Source: Cricetomys ansorgei
Lineage: Eukaryota > Chordata > Mammalia > Rodentia > Nesomyidae
Direction: 5' to 3'
NCBI GenBank assembly: GCA_026225945.1
Contig: JAMJFZ010004061.1
Location: 23,109,501-23,173,500, forward strand
DNA: 64,000 nt
Shown here piece by piece: positions 1 to 10,865 of the stretch; the first letter of the stretch is position 1, and the number at the start of each line of letters is the position of its first letter. The notes below the pieces were generated by a model. That model saw only the letters and a list, made by a program, of their open reading frames with translations, had not been told where the DNA came from and ran no database searches. The translations under genes were made by a program, and so were the position numbers.

Positions 1-310
1 TTTTTAAAATATTCTTTTAGTGTATGAGTTAATAGAGTTCAGGAATCATTTACCTTGACACCTTTGTTAGATATAAGAAAGCACACATATATATCAAGAT
101 GGCATGGTGATTTGAATTCCATGTAAATTGGACCCAACATCTAGCCTCTCTCAACTTTAATTTTTCCACCTATAAAAAGCAGTTAACAATCAGTCCCTAC
201 TTCCACATCTGAGTGTGTCAAGGACCAAACAGAATCATGTACATAAAATAATGATCATTATGAACAATATCTCTGAAGAAAACAGTTGTTCAATATCATA
301 GCAAGTAAAT
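1..310. other. AT-rich single-copy stretch
   Basis: I see no recognisable repeat, coding pattern or RNA gene here. The sequence is AT-rich with stop codons in all frames. Confidence 0.5.
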
Positions 311-354
311 CACACACAAACACACACACACACACACACACGCACACACACACA
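311..354. repeat. (CA)n microsatellite with purine-rich flank
   Basis: About 22 CA units with single interruptions (an AA and a CG step), followed by a GA/GGA-rich purine stretch to about 404. Likely length-polymorphic. Confidence 0.95.
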
Positions 355-484
355 GAAAGAGAGGAAGAGAAAGAAGGAGGGATGGAGGGGCTGAGGGAGG
401 CTGAGCTTGTTTTGGATCCTCAACTTTAATATCTATGTATATACATATTTTAGGTGATAAATATTTTGCTTTGTATCTATGAGA

Positions 485-647
485 ACCACATGTGTGCAAT
501 GCCTGAAATGACCAGAAGAGGGAGTCACAACCCCTGGAACTAGAGTTCTGGATGGTTGTTAGAAACCATATGGGTGCTCAGAGACAAACCTTAGTCCTCT
601 GAAAGAGCAGCAAGTGTTCTTAATGACTGAGTTATCTCTCCTGCCCC
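485..647 (-). mobile_element. B3 SINE (B2 superfamily)
   Basis: The plus strand reads the complement of a tRNA-derived rodent SINE. It has the ccagaagaggg block, the ctggaactagagtt block and a gtcctctgaaagagcag block, and ends in atctctcctgcccc, the complement of the Pol III promoter head. Moderately diverged. Confidence 0.88.
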
Positions 648-681
648 AAGCCCTTGACTTTTAATACCTGCTTTATTGATT

Positions 682-1005
682 CCATAAATATTTATTGTGG
701 GACATATGCTGTGCCCGAGGTATTATAATGAGCACAAGCACCACCTGATGAATAAGACCACCTTGCTACTTGCCTGAAGCTTATAGTCTGGGAAGCAGAA
801 CAGAATTTTCACTTATTGTAACTGTGTTAGGGAGAAGAATGGAGGGTGTTGATATAAAATTGTCAAGGAGAACAATTTCCCTGGGTCAGAGAAGTGAGAT
901 AAGAAGCCTGCAGGGAAGAGACATTTAAGTTAAAGACATTAAGACGAGTGTTTGTAAGCTTCATCAAGGAGAAGAGAGAGGACCAAAGGCGTGTGGGAGA
1001 ACAAG
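682..1005 (-). mobile_element. Ancient L2-like LINE relic
   Basis: Begins with ataaatatttattg, the complement of the usual L2 3' end. A diverged complement of the L2 tail follows (gaataagaccac, then gaagcttatagtctggg). The more distal part (to about 1005) resembles the extended form of such repeats, but more weakly. Confidence 0.55.
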
Positions 1006-1933
1006 TATCGGTACATCAAGATGAGAAGAAGTATGACAGGTGCTCATAACAAAAAGAAGCGGCAGCCAGTAGAGTACATTTGTTCTACCAACCCAGCCCT
1101 CCCCATGTCACTAGCTCCCCACCAGATCTCATTTCCACCCAGAGGGGAAAAGTGCCCCTGGTTTCCTAGTGTTCTTGGAAGCCATATGTTACAAATAGGC
1201 TGATTCTTTGCAACTCTAAGTATAATTGCATGTAAGCAAATGCCATGTATGAAAATACTGACTTGCTCTAAGTGAGAAGTTACCTGAGAGTGATGGAACG
1301 TGTGATGACTTGCTAAAATCTGACAGCTTTACCTGTCTTATTTCACTGCTCTGATCTCTAGACAAGTAGGGAACTCGGCGAGTTACTCATGGGAGTGAAG
1401 GGATTGTCAAACATACAGGACAGATGGCTGCTGGCAATCAACCTTCACTCTGGTCTTCAGACCAGGAGTCTTCAGTTCTGCTTCCTCGGGCTGCACCCTG
1501 CGCGTCCTGTCTCTGAGCAGCATCAGCCTTGGCTTCACCTTCTATTCTTAGCATTTCTCTCCCAATCATCCTCAGCTGAACAAAAGAGGAAGGATGGCTA
1601 GCCCCATATTTGCAGGTCCAGTCTGAGATGGATCTCTCTTAAATCAAGAATCAGTAGAGACTGAAGAGTTTACTCATTGATCTTAGACAAGCAGCTTTTA
1701 CCTCAAAGAAAATGTGCTGGCCCTGTATTCCCAGACCTTTGGAGCCCATTTTTTTTGGAGATATATGTAAGACTTACTAATGTTCTACCATTACTAAGAA
1801 AGCCCTAAGAAACAGCTCTGGTTTATCTGGCTTTGCAATAGAATATATAAGAAACATGACTCTATAATCATGAGATATAACCATTGCTTTCAGGGATCAT
1901 ACAAACACGTTAAGGAAATAAATCGATAGATGT
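1006..1933. other. Single-copy stretch with a GC-richer patch
   Basis: No repeat family recognised. Around 1375-1512 the sequence is locally richer in GC and holds several CpG sites. A short palindrome (tggtct-tc-agacca) lies near 1452. Small ORFs of about 70 codons show no recognisable protein. Confidence 0.4.
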
Positions 1934-2095
1934 AATAATATTTATTAAGTTCTGTATCAGGCATAGTGGCAAGAAATATACATACAATAATCAATTTAAT
2001 TTTCCCAATAAGTCTGGGTTGCTCTTTGTCCTGTTTTGTAGATAATGAAAGAGTGCCTACGATCATATTAGATAGAGCTTGGAAAGAAGTCTATT
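1934..2095 (-). mobile_element. MIR SINE relic
   Basis: Reads the complement of the MIR core: aatatttattaagttctg, then a diverged ttaattttcccaataagtc and ttttgtagataatgaaagag. Highly diverged, as expected for this pre-eutherian family. Confidence 0.65.
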
Positions 2096-2570
2096 CTGTA
2101 TTATTCTAAAACATGCACTGTGTCAGACTAGAATAGATAAAATAACATCTTGTTCCCACAACCACATCACAAATAGATAAGGCTAGTAAAAGTAACCATA
2201 TAAAAGTCTCGGATTTGAAAGACTCAAGAAAGTTAGAGTAGGACCGCTGAGCCTTAGCATTGCTGAAATGCTAGGCTAATGTGGTTCCTTGTATGGGAGA
2301 TATCATGTACAACTTTGAATATAAGGCCAGCCATACCTCTAAATATCTATCCCCCTATCCTTTGCAGTTTACTTTCATCCTTCTGCTTTTCCTTCCTATC
2401 ATACTTACAGCATCAGGAAAAAAGTGCATCATTTTTATTTCTATCTGCTGCAGTTTCAGGGAATGAGGTTAGACACTTTTCCTGACTGTGTGCTATTGTA
2501 AACTTGACACCAAAAACACTTTCTAGCACTCAGAAAAGCCAGATATTACCTGGCTTTTTATATTGCAGTT

Positions 2571-2571
<1 letters not shown>
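2096..2571. other. Single-copy stretch
   Basis: No repeat or gene recognised. Two overlapping ORFs of 61-68 codons near 2280-2485 are Leu/Phe-rich and look like chance reading of AT/CT-rich DNA. Confidence 0.4.

Positions 2572-2629
<58 letters not shown>
2572..2629. repeat. (CA)n microsatellite, uninterrupted
   Basis: About 29 perfect AC/CA units. The longest uninterrupted CA run in the window, so a good candidate for length polymorphism. Confidence 0.98.
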
Positions 2630-4500
2630 GCCTGGATACTGCTAGAGTGAGAATTAACTAAGGTAGGGTATGTATTTAGCAGTGTAGACTCCTGTGACCA
2701 AACAAACTGAAGAATCTATGTACTAGGATGCAGAAACGGCATTTAATACACTGCAAAGTTTATAAACCACCTGACAACTGTCACATTGCAAGCTGACTCT
2801 ATTCTTGCTCTTTCTATTCAACTTGATTTCTTAGGAAGACAAGATTTATGGGGTTGCAGGGCAGAACATCTTGAGATGCCTTACGCTACCCATTGAGACT
2901 TAAATGTCACAATGCATTCACGGGGATTGTGAATGTCCAAAGACTTCTTCAGTGTGCATAGTAATTCACATTCACAGCTTTTTTCAATCTTTGCAGAAAT
3001 CTTCAAGAACAATAGTGTGGACAAAAATTCTACCTCTTTTTCCAACAAACAAGGTAATCAAAATTTAAAGATATTCATAGGGCCAAACCTATAAAGATTT
3101 GTATTCACCCTTGTGGGATTTCTAATGCTCTGTTTAATTGACATATTACAATATCTAAATGAATTTTTATTAAAGCCTTATACTTTGCTAAATACTTTAA
3201 TAAAATCTTGTGACATACATTAGACAGTAATATTTATGTCTTTAGATCACCGAAATCAAGAGGCAATACGCAGGACCACAGTTAATTAAATAGCCTAATT
3301 CTTCCAAATGCTCCATAATCTTAAATAAATGAGCTAACACGCAGAAGCCTCAACTTACCCATCTGTGAAAATAAGATTATCACAAAGAACTATTCAGTAA
3401 ATGTGTTATGGATCTGTTTCAAATCTCTACAGATACACATGGACTGCTACCAGCCCAACAAATGTCATCTCTTATCACTGGAAATCAATGAAATCAAGAG
3501 GACTATCTCATAATCTGGATTCCTAACCCAGTGGTTGATATAGTAGGAATCCAACATATATTCACTCTGTCAAATAAAGTTATCAACGTTGTCGATGAAT
3601 GCAACTTTATCAGGCTAAAATAGCAGAGGGATGAATGGTATAGATTAAAGGAACCAAGCTTGATAATAAGAGCTAAATGCAAGCTCCTGTCTGCCTGCCA
3701 GTTCTGTGCCCCTAACACAACACTGATCCAGCAGCCATTGCAACTGGACAAGGTAGGGAGGACAATTTATATCAGTCCTATGAGTCCTGTATGGCAACAG
3801 TCTGTATTGGTAAAACGCGAAATTGTAAACAGTTGACTCTAAAAAAAGGAACTACCTGGACCCAGTCAGCCAGTTTAGGCTCAGCCCCTGTCATCCTGAC
3901 TCTGCTGCCACAGTGCCACGAGCCATGCACATAAATGTTTGTATTCTCTGCCAACAACACTTAAGACCACTCAGATGCTCCTCGGCCCCCACTTAAAGAT
4001 GCTGCCTCCTCCATCTGCACGTATCTAGAGCAGGAGGGGATTCCGAAGGTGAGCAGCCATCATGTTCGGGTCAAAGCACAAAGGGAAAGAGTCCTGTCAT
4101 TGTAACTGTGCTACAACAGGAAGCTCACACCCTCCCCTCCTTCCCCTCTATGCGCTCCTGATCATTCAGTCACACCACCTCCTCCACCCCCCTGTCTTCT
4201 GTTAAACAGTGTACACTTTAACTAACGCAAGACTTAGCATTCATGTCTGATAGGAAAATGCCGCTCACCACGCTCTTTATGCTTTGTGTGAAATCTCACC
4301 GGATAATACCACAAGTCAGTGTCGATTCATTGACAATTCAAGCCTTCATTTCTCTGTAGCTATTATGAGTCACACAACAAAGATAAGAGTATGCCCATTT
4401 CATTTTAAATGTGATTATTTCAGGGGAAGGGTTTTGCCACTGTTTGCGTATTGCCAATGTTTAGATTGCAAATAACTTTTTATAAAGAAGAACAAAAAAC
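2630..4500. other. Long single-copy stretch with weak MIR traces
   Basis: Mostly unique sequence. Near 3340-3405 the text cctcaacttacccatctgtg resembles the MIR core on the plus strand, and 3180-3300 may be another diverged MIR/L2 piece; neither is secure. Segment 4270-4470 has few repeats and an AP-1-like tgagtcac site and could be conserved, but nothing proves it. No coding signal. Confidence 0.4.
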
Positions 4501-4566
4501 AAAAAAACTTGTGTACCAGCCAGACTTTAATTTCTAAGGTTCATAGGACCTTAGAAATAAATGGGA

Positions 4567-5560
4567 ACTCAAGATGGCAGTGGGGGAAGCTACTCAAGTT
4601 GTCCCCAGTTCCTCACATGTTCCTAGACCAGAAGACACTACACTAACACAAACTCTTGTGGGGAGAACTTTGAGAATTACAAGTGGTTGGAAAGACGCAG
4701 AAGTGGTGACAGATTTGGAGAGTCAGCAGGCTATAAGTAGGGAGAAGAAAGATGGCAGAACTAGTCTTCAGGTGCGGCCCATGGGCATAGAGGAAGCAAG
4801 CTGGAGGGGCGTCTAGAGGAGCAGCCCCTCTCTTGAAAGGGCCCACCATGCCGCGTCGCTGCCCATAGGGCAGGGGCTCCCATTCTGTCCAAAGGTAAGG
4901 CCTGTGGCTTGGAGAAGTAAGCGGGGAAGAGAGTCTAACATAGAAGAGCAAGGTGGCACTGCAGCAGAGACACACACTGATCAGTCCCACCGGGTCCCAA
5001 AACAAGGAGGAGGCAGGCCGTGAGGGGAGTCAAAGACAGAAGAGCAGAGCCTTGGGCAGGACTCAAGATGGTGGCAGGGCAGTAGACAGAATCCAATCCG
5101 GCTTAGGCCGCTGCCCCTTTACCCCGACTGCTTATGGGATATGGACTGGGAGAATGCTACACTGGTGCTAAGTCCAGTGGAAAAATCAAGTGTTTGGAAA
5201 GACAGATACGGCAGCAGTGACAGAAAAAAAAAAAATGTCAGCAGGCTGTGAGTAGAGAGAAGAAAAATGGATGAATGCACCTGCACAGGGACTAGTGACC
5301 TGGATGCAGGTGGGCTGGTGCCGCAATCAGGCTGCCCTATCATTACCCTCCAGTGCAGGGCTCCCATTCAGAGAATGGAGTGGCTCCCATGGCAAAGAGA
5401 AACAAAGCTAAGGACTCAGCAGGAAGGGGAAGGCAGCTAGCTCTGTTAAGAGACAAATGACAGGAGGCTGTGGCAGGCATGGGTATGCACCCAAGGAGGA
5501 CAGGGAATCTGTCCTCTGGCTACCTCCTGGCCCCCTCACTGCCCTCCAGGCCAGTACTGC
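4567..5560 (+). repeat. GC-rich diverged tandem duplication, unit about 0.49-0.51 kb
   Basis: Two units start with the identical 11-mer actcaagatgg at 4567 and 5061. Matching blocks keep order and spacing: ttggaaagac (about 4687 and 5194), gtcagcaggct (4722 and 5237), a tagggagaagaaa-like block just after it, and gggctcccattc (about 4873 and 5358). The offset is 484-515 bases. The caagatgg start resembles the YY1-type motif that opens many L1 promoters, and a rodent L1 3' end lies 0.7 kb downstream, so an L1 5'UTR-type monomer pair is one reading. An unclassified duplicated segment is equally possible. Confidence 0.6.
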
Positions 5561-5975
5561 CACTCCCTTAGACAAGGCCACCACTCTTATTGCTCTCCCT
5601 GATAGGACACGGGAGAGCATGTTCTAAAGAACTACCTGAGGGCTGCAAGCACAAAGGCCAAGGGAGCAGGATGCATGGGGATGAGATTAGCACAACAATC
5701 TGGAGCTCCAACAGTCTGTCCCTGAATGTGCTGCCAAACCTTCGGATCACCCTGATCCTGAGCAACAGCAAGATGTCCCAGCTGAAGAATATTCCATCTT
5801 CAGGATTGAGTCTCCTCCCTTTCGGTGGGGTTTTAAAAACCTCAAAATTGTCATGTGGACCAGGATAATTAGAGTTCCATCTGCATTGGTGATACCTTCA
5901 TAGTTCATGGGGTGCTTGACCCTGCCTTCATGGGGCACTCAGTCTAGCAAGCTGTCTACAACCTTGTGGGATACA
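5561..5975. other. Unassigned segment with a 92-codon ORF
   Basis: ORFs of 92 codons (plus, 5590-5868) and 63 codons (minus, 5747-5938) overlap. Neither resembles a protein I recognise, and neither has a supporting splice or promoter context. It could be the distal part of the same mobile unit as 4567-5560, or a decayed retrocopy. Confidence 0.3.
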
Positions 5976-6073
5976 TGGGTGCCTGTGTAATGTCTGGGAG
6001 TCTGCAGGATATTCAGGTGCCTGTGGGATGACTCAGCGCCTGCACGATGTTCGGTGCCTGTGTGATGTCCAGG
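5976..6073 (+). repeat. Short degenerate minisatellite
   Basis: Four imperfect units built on g(g/c)(t/g)gcctg-(n)-gatg, starting near 5978, 6016, 6036 and 6053, with unit lengths of about 17-38 bases. Confidence 0.6.
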
Positions 6074-6240
6074 TTTTTTGTGTGTTTGGGCAGAGAAGCC
6101 CAACTTTAGGCTGAATTTTGTCGTGATTAATCTCAGGCTTATATAGGCGATGTGGATGTACATGATCCAAGCAGCCTACCACCACAAAAAACCAGGGTCA
6201 TGGCCATAATTCATGCTCCTGCCACAGCTTAACTTAGTTG

Positions 6241-6390
6241 TTCTTTTTTTTTTTTGGAGGGCGCAGGGATGGAAGGTGGCCAGGGAGTAATGGGAAGATA
6301 GGGTGTGATCAAGATACATTATATGAAATTCAAATAATTAATAAAAGAACTATGTTGAAAAAAGAAGAAAAGGAAAGAAAATAATAATAA
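6241..6390 (+). mobile_element. Rodent L1 3' end (Lx-like)
   Basis: A T-run and G-rich stretch lead into gtgatcaagatacattatat, gaaattcaaataattaataa and an A-rich tail. This is the typical terminus of older rodent L1 3'UTRs and is similar to the tail at 12421-12458. The 5' limit is unclear. Confidence 0.7.
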
Positions 6391-6410
6391 TCTGACCCTT
6401 GCAGGTGAAA

Positions 6411-6655
6411 AGAAGTTAAGAGCAGTGGTAAAGAGCACTTGCTTCTGTTTCAGAGGACTAGAGTTCAAATCCCAACACTTGTATCAGGTGGCTCACAACT
6501 TCCTTGAACTCCAGATCAAAGGGGACCTGATACCCTCTTCTGTCCTCCTCAAGTCACCACATAGTTCTACACACACACAATACAACACATACACATACAC
6601 ATGCATATGCACACAAAGGCACACACCACTAAAAAAAACAAATCTTTTTTTTTAA
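6411..6655 (+). mobile_element. B3 SINE
   Basis: Sense copy: a degenerate tRNA-like head (gttaagagcagtggtaaag), then gaggactagagttcaaatcc (B-box region), gataccctcttctg, a CA-rich stretch and an A/T tail. Confidence 0.9.
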
Positions 6656-6660
6656 AAGCT

Positions 6661-7204
6661 GACTCAACTTCCTTAATACATTTTTTTTTTTATAGTTGTG
6701 GAAACAGAGCCTAGAGAGAGAGAGATCAGATACTGGCAAGGCCATGTCTTATGCCTCTTCCTTCTCTGCAGTTAGCTTCTTCATCTTCCCAGCCTGCCCA
6801 TCACAGATCTGTTTCTAAACAATGCCCAGAATACTCACCAGGAAGCTCTATTTAACACCATCCTCAAGTGGCAAACAGACAGGGCTATTAGAGTTGATTA
6901 GGAGATAGCAGAATGGCTTGGGAATTGACCCTCTCTGCTGTCTCCTGGAGAGATGCTGTAGCAGGTAGCTTGCAGGTGCAGGGGAATTTGCCAGCTGAGA
7001 CAGACTGTGGAAGCAGGCCTCCAAGGCAATTTGCAAAGATTAGAGGATCCAGACAGAGCTACTGTATTACCTTAAAGGATCAGACATGCTCAATCAGGGA
7101 CCCAGCTCTATCATTTATAGATCTTCAGTGACTCCAGGCACTTACATATGAAGCTGTCCTGAGCTGTTGAAGTCAGTCTTAGAAAGATACGACCTAGAAA
7201 CCAG
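6661..7204. other. Single-copy stretch
   Basis: No family recognised apart from a T-run at about 6680-6691 and a short GA run at 6714-6723. 6900-7140 is mid-GC without repeats. Confidence 0.4.
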
Positions 7205-7350
7205 AGCATGGGAAGTGCCTGTAATAACCAGCACTTGTGAGGTAGAAATAGGAGGACCAAGAATTCAAAGCCAATGCGATCTGCATAGTAGGCTGGAGCC
7301 CAGCTTGGGACACACAAGACCATGTCTCAAAGCAAACCAAAATAAAATTA
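7205..7350 (+). mobile_element. Old B1/B4-type (7SL-derived) SINE
   Basis: Carries the diverged 7SL series gcctgtaataaccagcactt, gaggtagaaataggagga, gaattcaaagcca and gaccatgtctcaaa, and ends in an A-rich tail. Confidence 0.75.
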
Positions 7351-7420
7351 AGAACTAGAATTCTGATGTTTGAAAATCTTGCTTTTTGTGCCTATCTGAG
7401 CACCAGAGGAGCTCACAAGA

Positions 7421-7421
<1 letters not shown>

Positions 7422-7468
<47 letters not shown>
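7422..7468. repeat. (CA)n microsatellite
   Basis: About 23 perfect CA units. Confidence 0.98.
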
Positions 7469-7469
<1 letters not shown>

Positions 7470-7869
7470 AACAATGAAAGTTCATATTAGCTTTCTGAAA
7501 ACACCCTTAGACTGTAAATGTCCAGGGCTTCTCAGAAGCCTTTCTCCTAATCAGTTTTGCTTACCATTCTTCCAAGGTTAATCAACAAGGGAGCAGTGGA
7601 TTCTGTGTAGTCCCTAATCACATACCTTGGATATCAGAGAACAGTAGTTCTCTGTCTGCTGAAGGTTTTGTGAGTCATCTGTACCTTCCCAGTCCTGGAT
7701 TGCAATTTCAGAATGAAATATCAGAGCTTCCTGCATATTGCTACTTCTTAAAATGTCCTGATATGACTATTTTAATGATGAAAACAGAGACTAATTTTGT
7801 CTCATTGGCATCATTCTCTTTGATAAGGCAGATAGGAAAGGATGCAATGGTACAAACAGTTGAATTTCA
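7469..7869. other. Single-copy stretch
   Basis: No repeat recognised. It contributes to a 91-codon ORF (7670-7945) that runs on into the MIR relic and has no recognisable homology. Confidence 0.4.
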
Positions 7870-7972
7870 ACTGAGCTCTCACATGCCAAGCACTGTTCTA
7901 TATGCCTTGCTGGTACCAGCTAACTTCAGTTTAACTATCCGGTAACAAATAGTTATCCTGACATTACAGCTG
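7870..7972 (-). mobile_element. MIR SINE relic
   Basis: The plus strand reads gagctctcacatgccaagca ctgttc followed by a decayed complement of the MIR core (acattacagctgga). Confidence 0.6.
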
Positions 7973-7991
7973 GATATCTGGTGTTAAGTTT

Positions 7992-8238
7992 AGAGATGAA
8001 GAGAGAGCTCAGAAGGTAGAGTACTTGCAATGTAAAGATGAGCATCTGAGTTTGAATTCCCAGAGCCCATGTAAAGCTGGTGCAGTAGCTAGCACACATC
8101 AGTAGTCACAGTGCTTCTACAGTAGACAGGAGGCAGAGACAGGAGAATTCACAGACAACGAGGTATATACAGTGATGAGTAACAGGAGACATGAGCACAG
8201 ACAAGGTGGAAGGTGAGGACTGAGAGCTGAGGTCTGAC
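7992..8238 (+). mobile_element. B4/RSINE-type composite SINE
   Basis: A tRNA-like head (gagagctcagaaggtagagt, gagtttgaattcccag) is followed by a 7SL-like body (gcagtagctagcacac, aggaggcagagacaggag) and the B4-type distal part (caaggtggaaggtgaggact). The usual 3' simple repeats have expanded into the AT and CA tracts that follow. Confidence 0.8.

Positions 8239-8289
<51 letters not shown>
8239..8289. repeat. (AT)n microsatellite
   Basis: About 25 AT units with one GT step, inside the 3' part of the preceding B4-type SINE. Self-complementary and able to extrude a cruciform. Confidence 0.97.
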
Positions 8290-8290
<1 letters not shown>

Positions 8291-8314
8291 GTAGCTTGTA
8301 GGTGATGCACGCGT

Positions 8315-8315
<1 letters not shown>

Positions 8316-8352
<37 letters not shown>

Positions 8353-8355
8353 ACA
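8316..8355. repeat. (CA)n microsatellite
   Basis: About 18 CA units preceded by gcacgcgtg and followed by ggtgggtgggtggg. Part of the same SINE tail. Confidence 0.97.
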
Positions 8356-8454
8356 AGGTAGGTGGGTGGGTGGGATTATTAACTTTAACCTCACTTTGTA
8401 ACCAGGACATCAAAATATAGAACACCTTTTCAATTCCTTCATGGGCTTGTTTTT

Positions 8455-8480
8455 ATCATCATCATCATCATCACCATCAT
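8455..8480. repeat. (ATC)n trinucleotide repeat
   Basis: Eight to nine ATC units with one ACC variant. Confidence 0.9.
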
Positions 8481-8489
8481 GTTGTTGTA

Positions 8490-9064
8490 GCAATTTAATT
8501 TTTATTTTTAACCTAAAATGTAATTAAAATTCCTCATTCTTTGTCCTCCCTCTAGTCCTTTCCAAATGCCCTCCCAGTCTTTCTCAAATTATGGCCTCCT
8601 TTTCTTTGTCATTTTTACATATATGTGGGTGCACAAACATGTGTGTGTATGCCTAAAAGTATAAATGCAACCCACTTAGTCCATTTAGTGTTACTTATAT
8701 GTATATGATTTCAGGGCTGACCACTTGGTGTTGGATAACCACTTAGGGCTCATCCCTTGGGAAAGAGCATTTGTTTCACCCATTCTCAGCATCCCTTATA
8801 TGCCTGTAGTTCCCTGTCTGGGGGTGGGACCTGGCGGCATTTTCCTCTTCCGTGTTAGGACATCTATTGGTGTCGTACTTGTCCAGGTCTTGCTCAGGCA
8901 GCCTTATTGTTGAGGTGTCATGAGTGTAGCTTCCCTGTCATTCCTAGGAGGCTCAAAATCACCACGTGTTTCCTGGTTCTCTGGCTCTTACAATCTGTCC
9001 ATCCTCTCTTCCACAGTATCTCCTGAGAAGGCTTGTCCCTGGACCCCACCCAAAAAAATTGATC
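8490..9064 (-). mobile_element. Rodent L1 3'UTR, Lx-type, antisense
   Basis: Matches, in diverged form, the second antisense copy at 13180-13860: acccacttagtccatttagt gttac, cttgtccaggtcttgctcag g, gtcatgagtgtag, and tcctctcttccacagtatct cctgag. Non-coding, and 5'-truncated like most L1 copies. Confidence 0.82.
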
Positions 9065-9960
9065 TTTCCTTACTTTTGTCTCCTCCACTGTATCATGTAA
9101 ATGATATCCTAAGGTTCAAGATCTTTGAGAGGGCTTCTGTGAAGCAGCACAATGCCTTTGCAATTCACCGAAATTGCTGTATTTGTGGGTTTTATTTTTT
9201 TTATCCCTGTGTATTGCTAAATTGCATTACACTGTGTGGGCTGCTGCACAGTCTGTTTACTCACTCCCAGAGGAGAAGGGAATTTTCTCAGTATGGAGCA
9301 ATCGTGAACAATGCTGTCAGAAACATCCTTGGACAAGCTTGTATGTGAACAAAAGCTTTTGTTCCTCTAGAGTAAACAGAAGCAGAAATAGTGTGGATAA
9401 TATGCTTAATTTTATAAGAATCTGCCAACCCACCTTACCAGACAATTGATCATTGCTCATTACCAAAACCAGCACAGAAGATTTCTGGAAGCTCTGAGTC
9501 CTCATCAGCTTTTGATGCTCTCAGCATTTTGAGTTTAGCCATTTTCATGGGAATAAATTTCACCTTTCAAGGTTAATTTGTATATTTGTGACAACTATGT
9601 CGAGAATGTCTTATATTTCTAGTTACTACTGTTATATCCCCTTCGGAAAAGTATAAGTCTTCCCTCATTTTACGTTCTTATCTTACTGTTCAGTTATGAA
9701 ATTCTTCATATATCCTTGACATAAGTCAGATATTTTTTCCTAATCTCTAGCCTGCATTTTCATTTTCTAGGCAGTATCTTTCAATGAGCAATTTTTAACT
9801 TTTATGAAGTCCAATTTATCTGTGTTTTTAATGGATCAGACATATCACCATTATCTACAAACTCTATAAATAGCATCAGGGCCTGAATTTCTTTTTCATT
9901 TTTCTTCTTACAAAAGTTTGTCTTAGCTTTTGTTTAATGCTTAGATGGATAGTTGGCATT
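9065..9960 (-). mobile_element. Ancient mammalian L1 (L1M) relic, antisense
   Basis: T-rich complement of L1 ORF2/3' sequence. Landmarks are gagcaatcgtgaacaatgct gtc (9297), gtgaacaaaagctttt, and later acttttatgaagtccaattt atctg (about 9800). The 142-codon ORF at 8920-9348 lies across the junction of this relic with the Lx fragment and has no coding meaning. Confidence 0.75.
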
Positions 9961-10049
9961 GACGTAGTTCAGGGAAGACCCAAGATTTAAGTCAAGGTTT
10001 GTTGAGAAGATTACCACCCCATCAACTGCTTTTGTGACTTTTTAAATAC

Positions 10050-10415
10050 TTATCTGGGCAAGAAGGAGAAAAAAGAGAGTGGCTGTTACTTGGTGGGAGA
10101 TTTGGAGGAGGGGTGATGGAAATTCTCCAAAATTAGAGTATAATGATTGTTTCGTCGCTCTGCAAACATTGCAAAAATGTTGAAATTGGTACTTTTGTTT
10201 GTTGTTTGTTTTTAGAGACAGAGTTTTTCTATATAACAGTCCTGGCTGTCCTGAAACTTGCTTTGTAGAGTAGACTGGCCTCGAACTCACAGAGATCTGC
10301 CTGCCTCTGCCTCCCTAATGCTGGTATTAAAGGCTGTGCCACCACACCTGGTGAAACTTGTACTTTAAAGAATGGATTCTGTGACGTATAAAAATCATCT
10401 GGATAAGCAGGGCAA
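10050..10415 (+). mobile_element. L1M 3'UTR terminus, sense, split by a B1
   Basis: Contains ggggtgatggaaattctcca (10110), gtttcgtcgctctgcaaaca and, after the B1, tgtactttaaagaatggatt. This is the characteristic end of old L1 3'UTRs. It lies in opposite orientation to the flanking L1M pieces (9065-9960 and 10866-11035). Confidence 0.65.
10195..10353 (-). mobile_element. B1 SINE
   Basis: Antisense B1: T/G-rich tail, tttttagagacagagttttt, tggctgtcctgaaactt, cctcgaactcacagagatct, ctgcctctgcctccctaatg. Probable target duplication ttggtacttt / cttgtactttа-like (about 10186 and 10358) within the L1M tail. Confidence 0.95.
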
Positions 10416-10865
10416 TTAAAGAAAATGGACTAGCTGCAGCAGTGTGAACTCTGATGTAGTTTAGATGAAGTTTTTCCCTTAAGTTCATATACTAAAAGCA
10501 TGGTTTCCAGCGTGTGATGATACGGAGGTATGGTGGTCTTAAAAAGATGGCAATTAGATATTTAATAGAGATTTATAATATTTTCATAGGACAAAATTAC
10601 GTTGCACAAAAGTACTTTCTGTGTCTCTGAACTAGAATAGCTACTAATATAATAGCTACTAATACACTAATATAATGGGAAAAAGCAAGGGTTACCTTTC
10701 TCAGTTTATTCTCTTTCTTAGGTCCTCACCATGTATCTCTACCCACCTCCTCCATTCTGCTGCTGTGTGATGCTGTCTACAACAACACTCTCATCAGGAT
10801 CTGATGCCAGGCCTGTGTTTGTGGACTTCCAAACCCGTAGTTTCAATGAAGCCCTTTAATTTGTA
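10416..10865. other. Single-copy stretch with a small tandem repeat
   Basis: At 10636-10676 the phrase atagctactaatata is repeated about 16 bases later as atagctactaatacactaat. The rest is unique and includes a few CpG sites. Confidence 0.45.

Noticed and set aside
2572..2629. CRISPR-like array
   Set aside because: This and the other short tandem repeats are dinucleotide microsatellites without unique spacers; the genome is mammalian.
4953..5171. GC-rich segment as a CpG island promoter
   Set aside because: CpG count is modest, the region is a diverged tandem repeat, and no exon or donor site follows it convincingly.
6411..6470. tRNA-like gene
   Set aside because: The A/B-box-like text is the Pol III head of a B3 SINE; no cloverleaf with intact arms can be drawn. 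The same applies to heads at 28875 and 7992.
8106..8425. Three overlapping minus-strand ORFs of Cys-Val and Ile-Tyr repeats
   Set aside because: They translate the (CA)n and (AT)n microsatellites.
8920..9348. 142-codon plus-strand ORF
   Set aside because: It runs through antisense Lx-type and L1M relics; a chance opening in repeat DNA.
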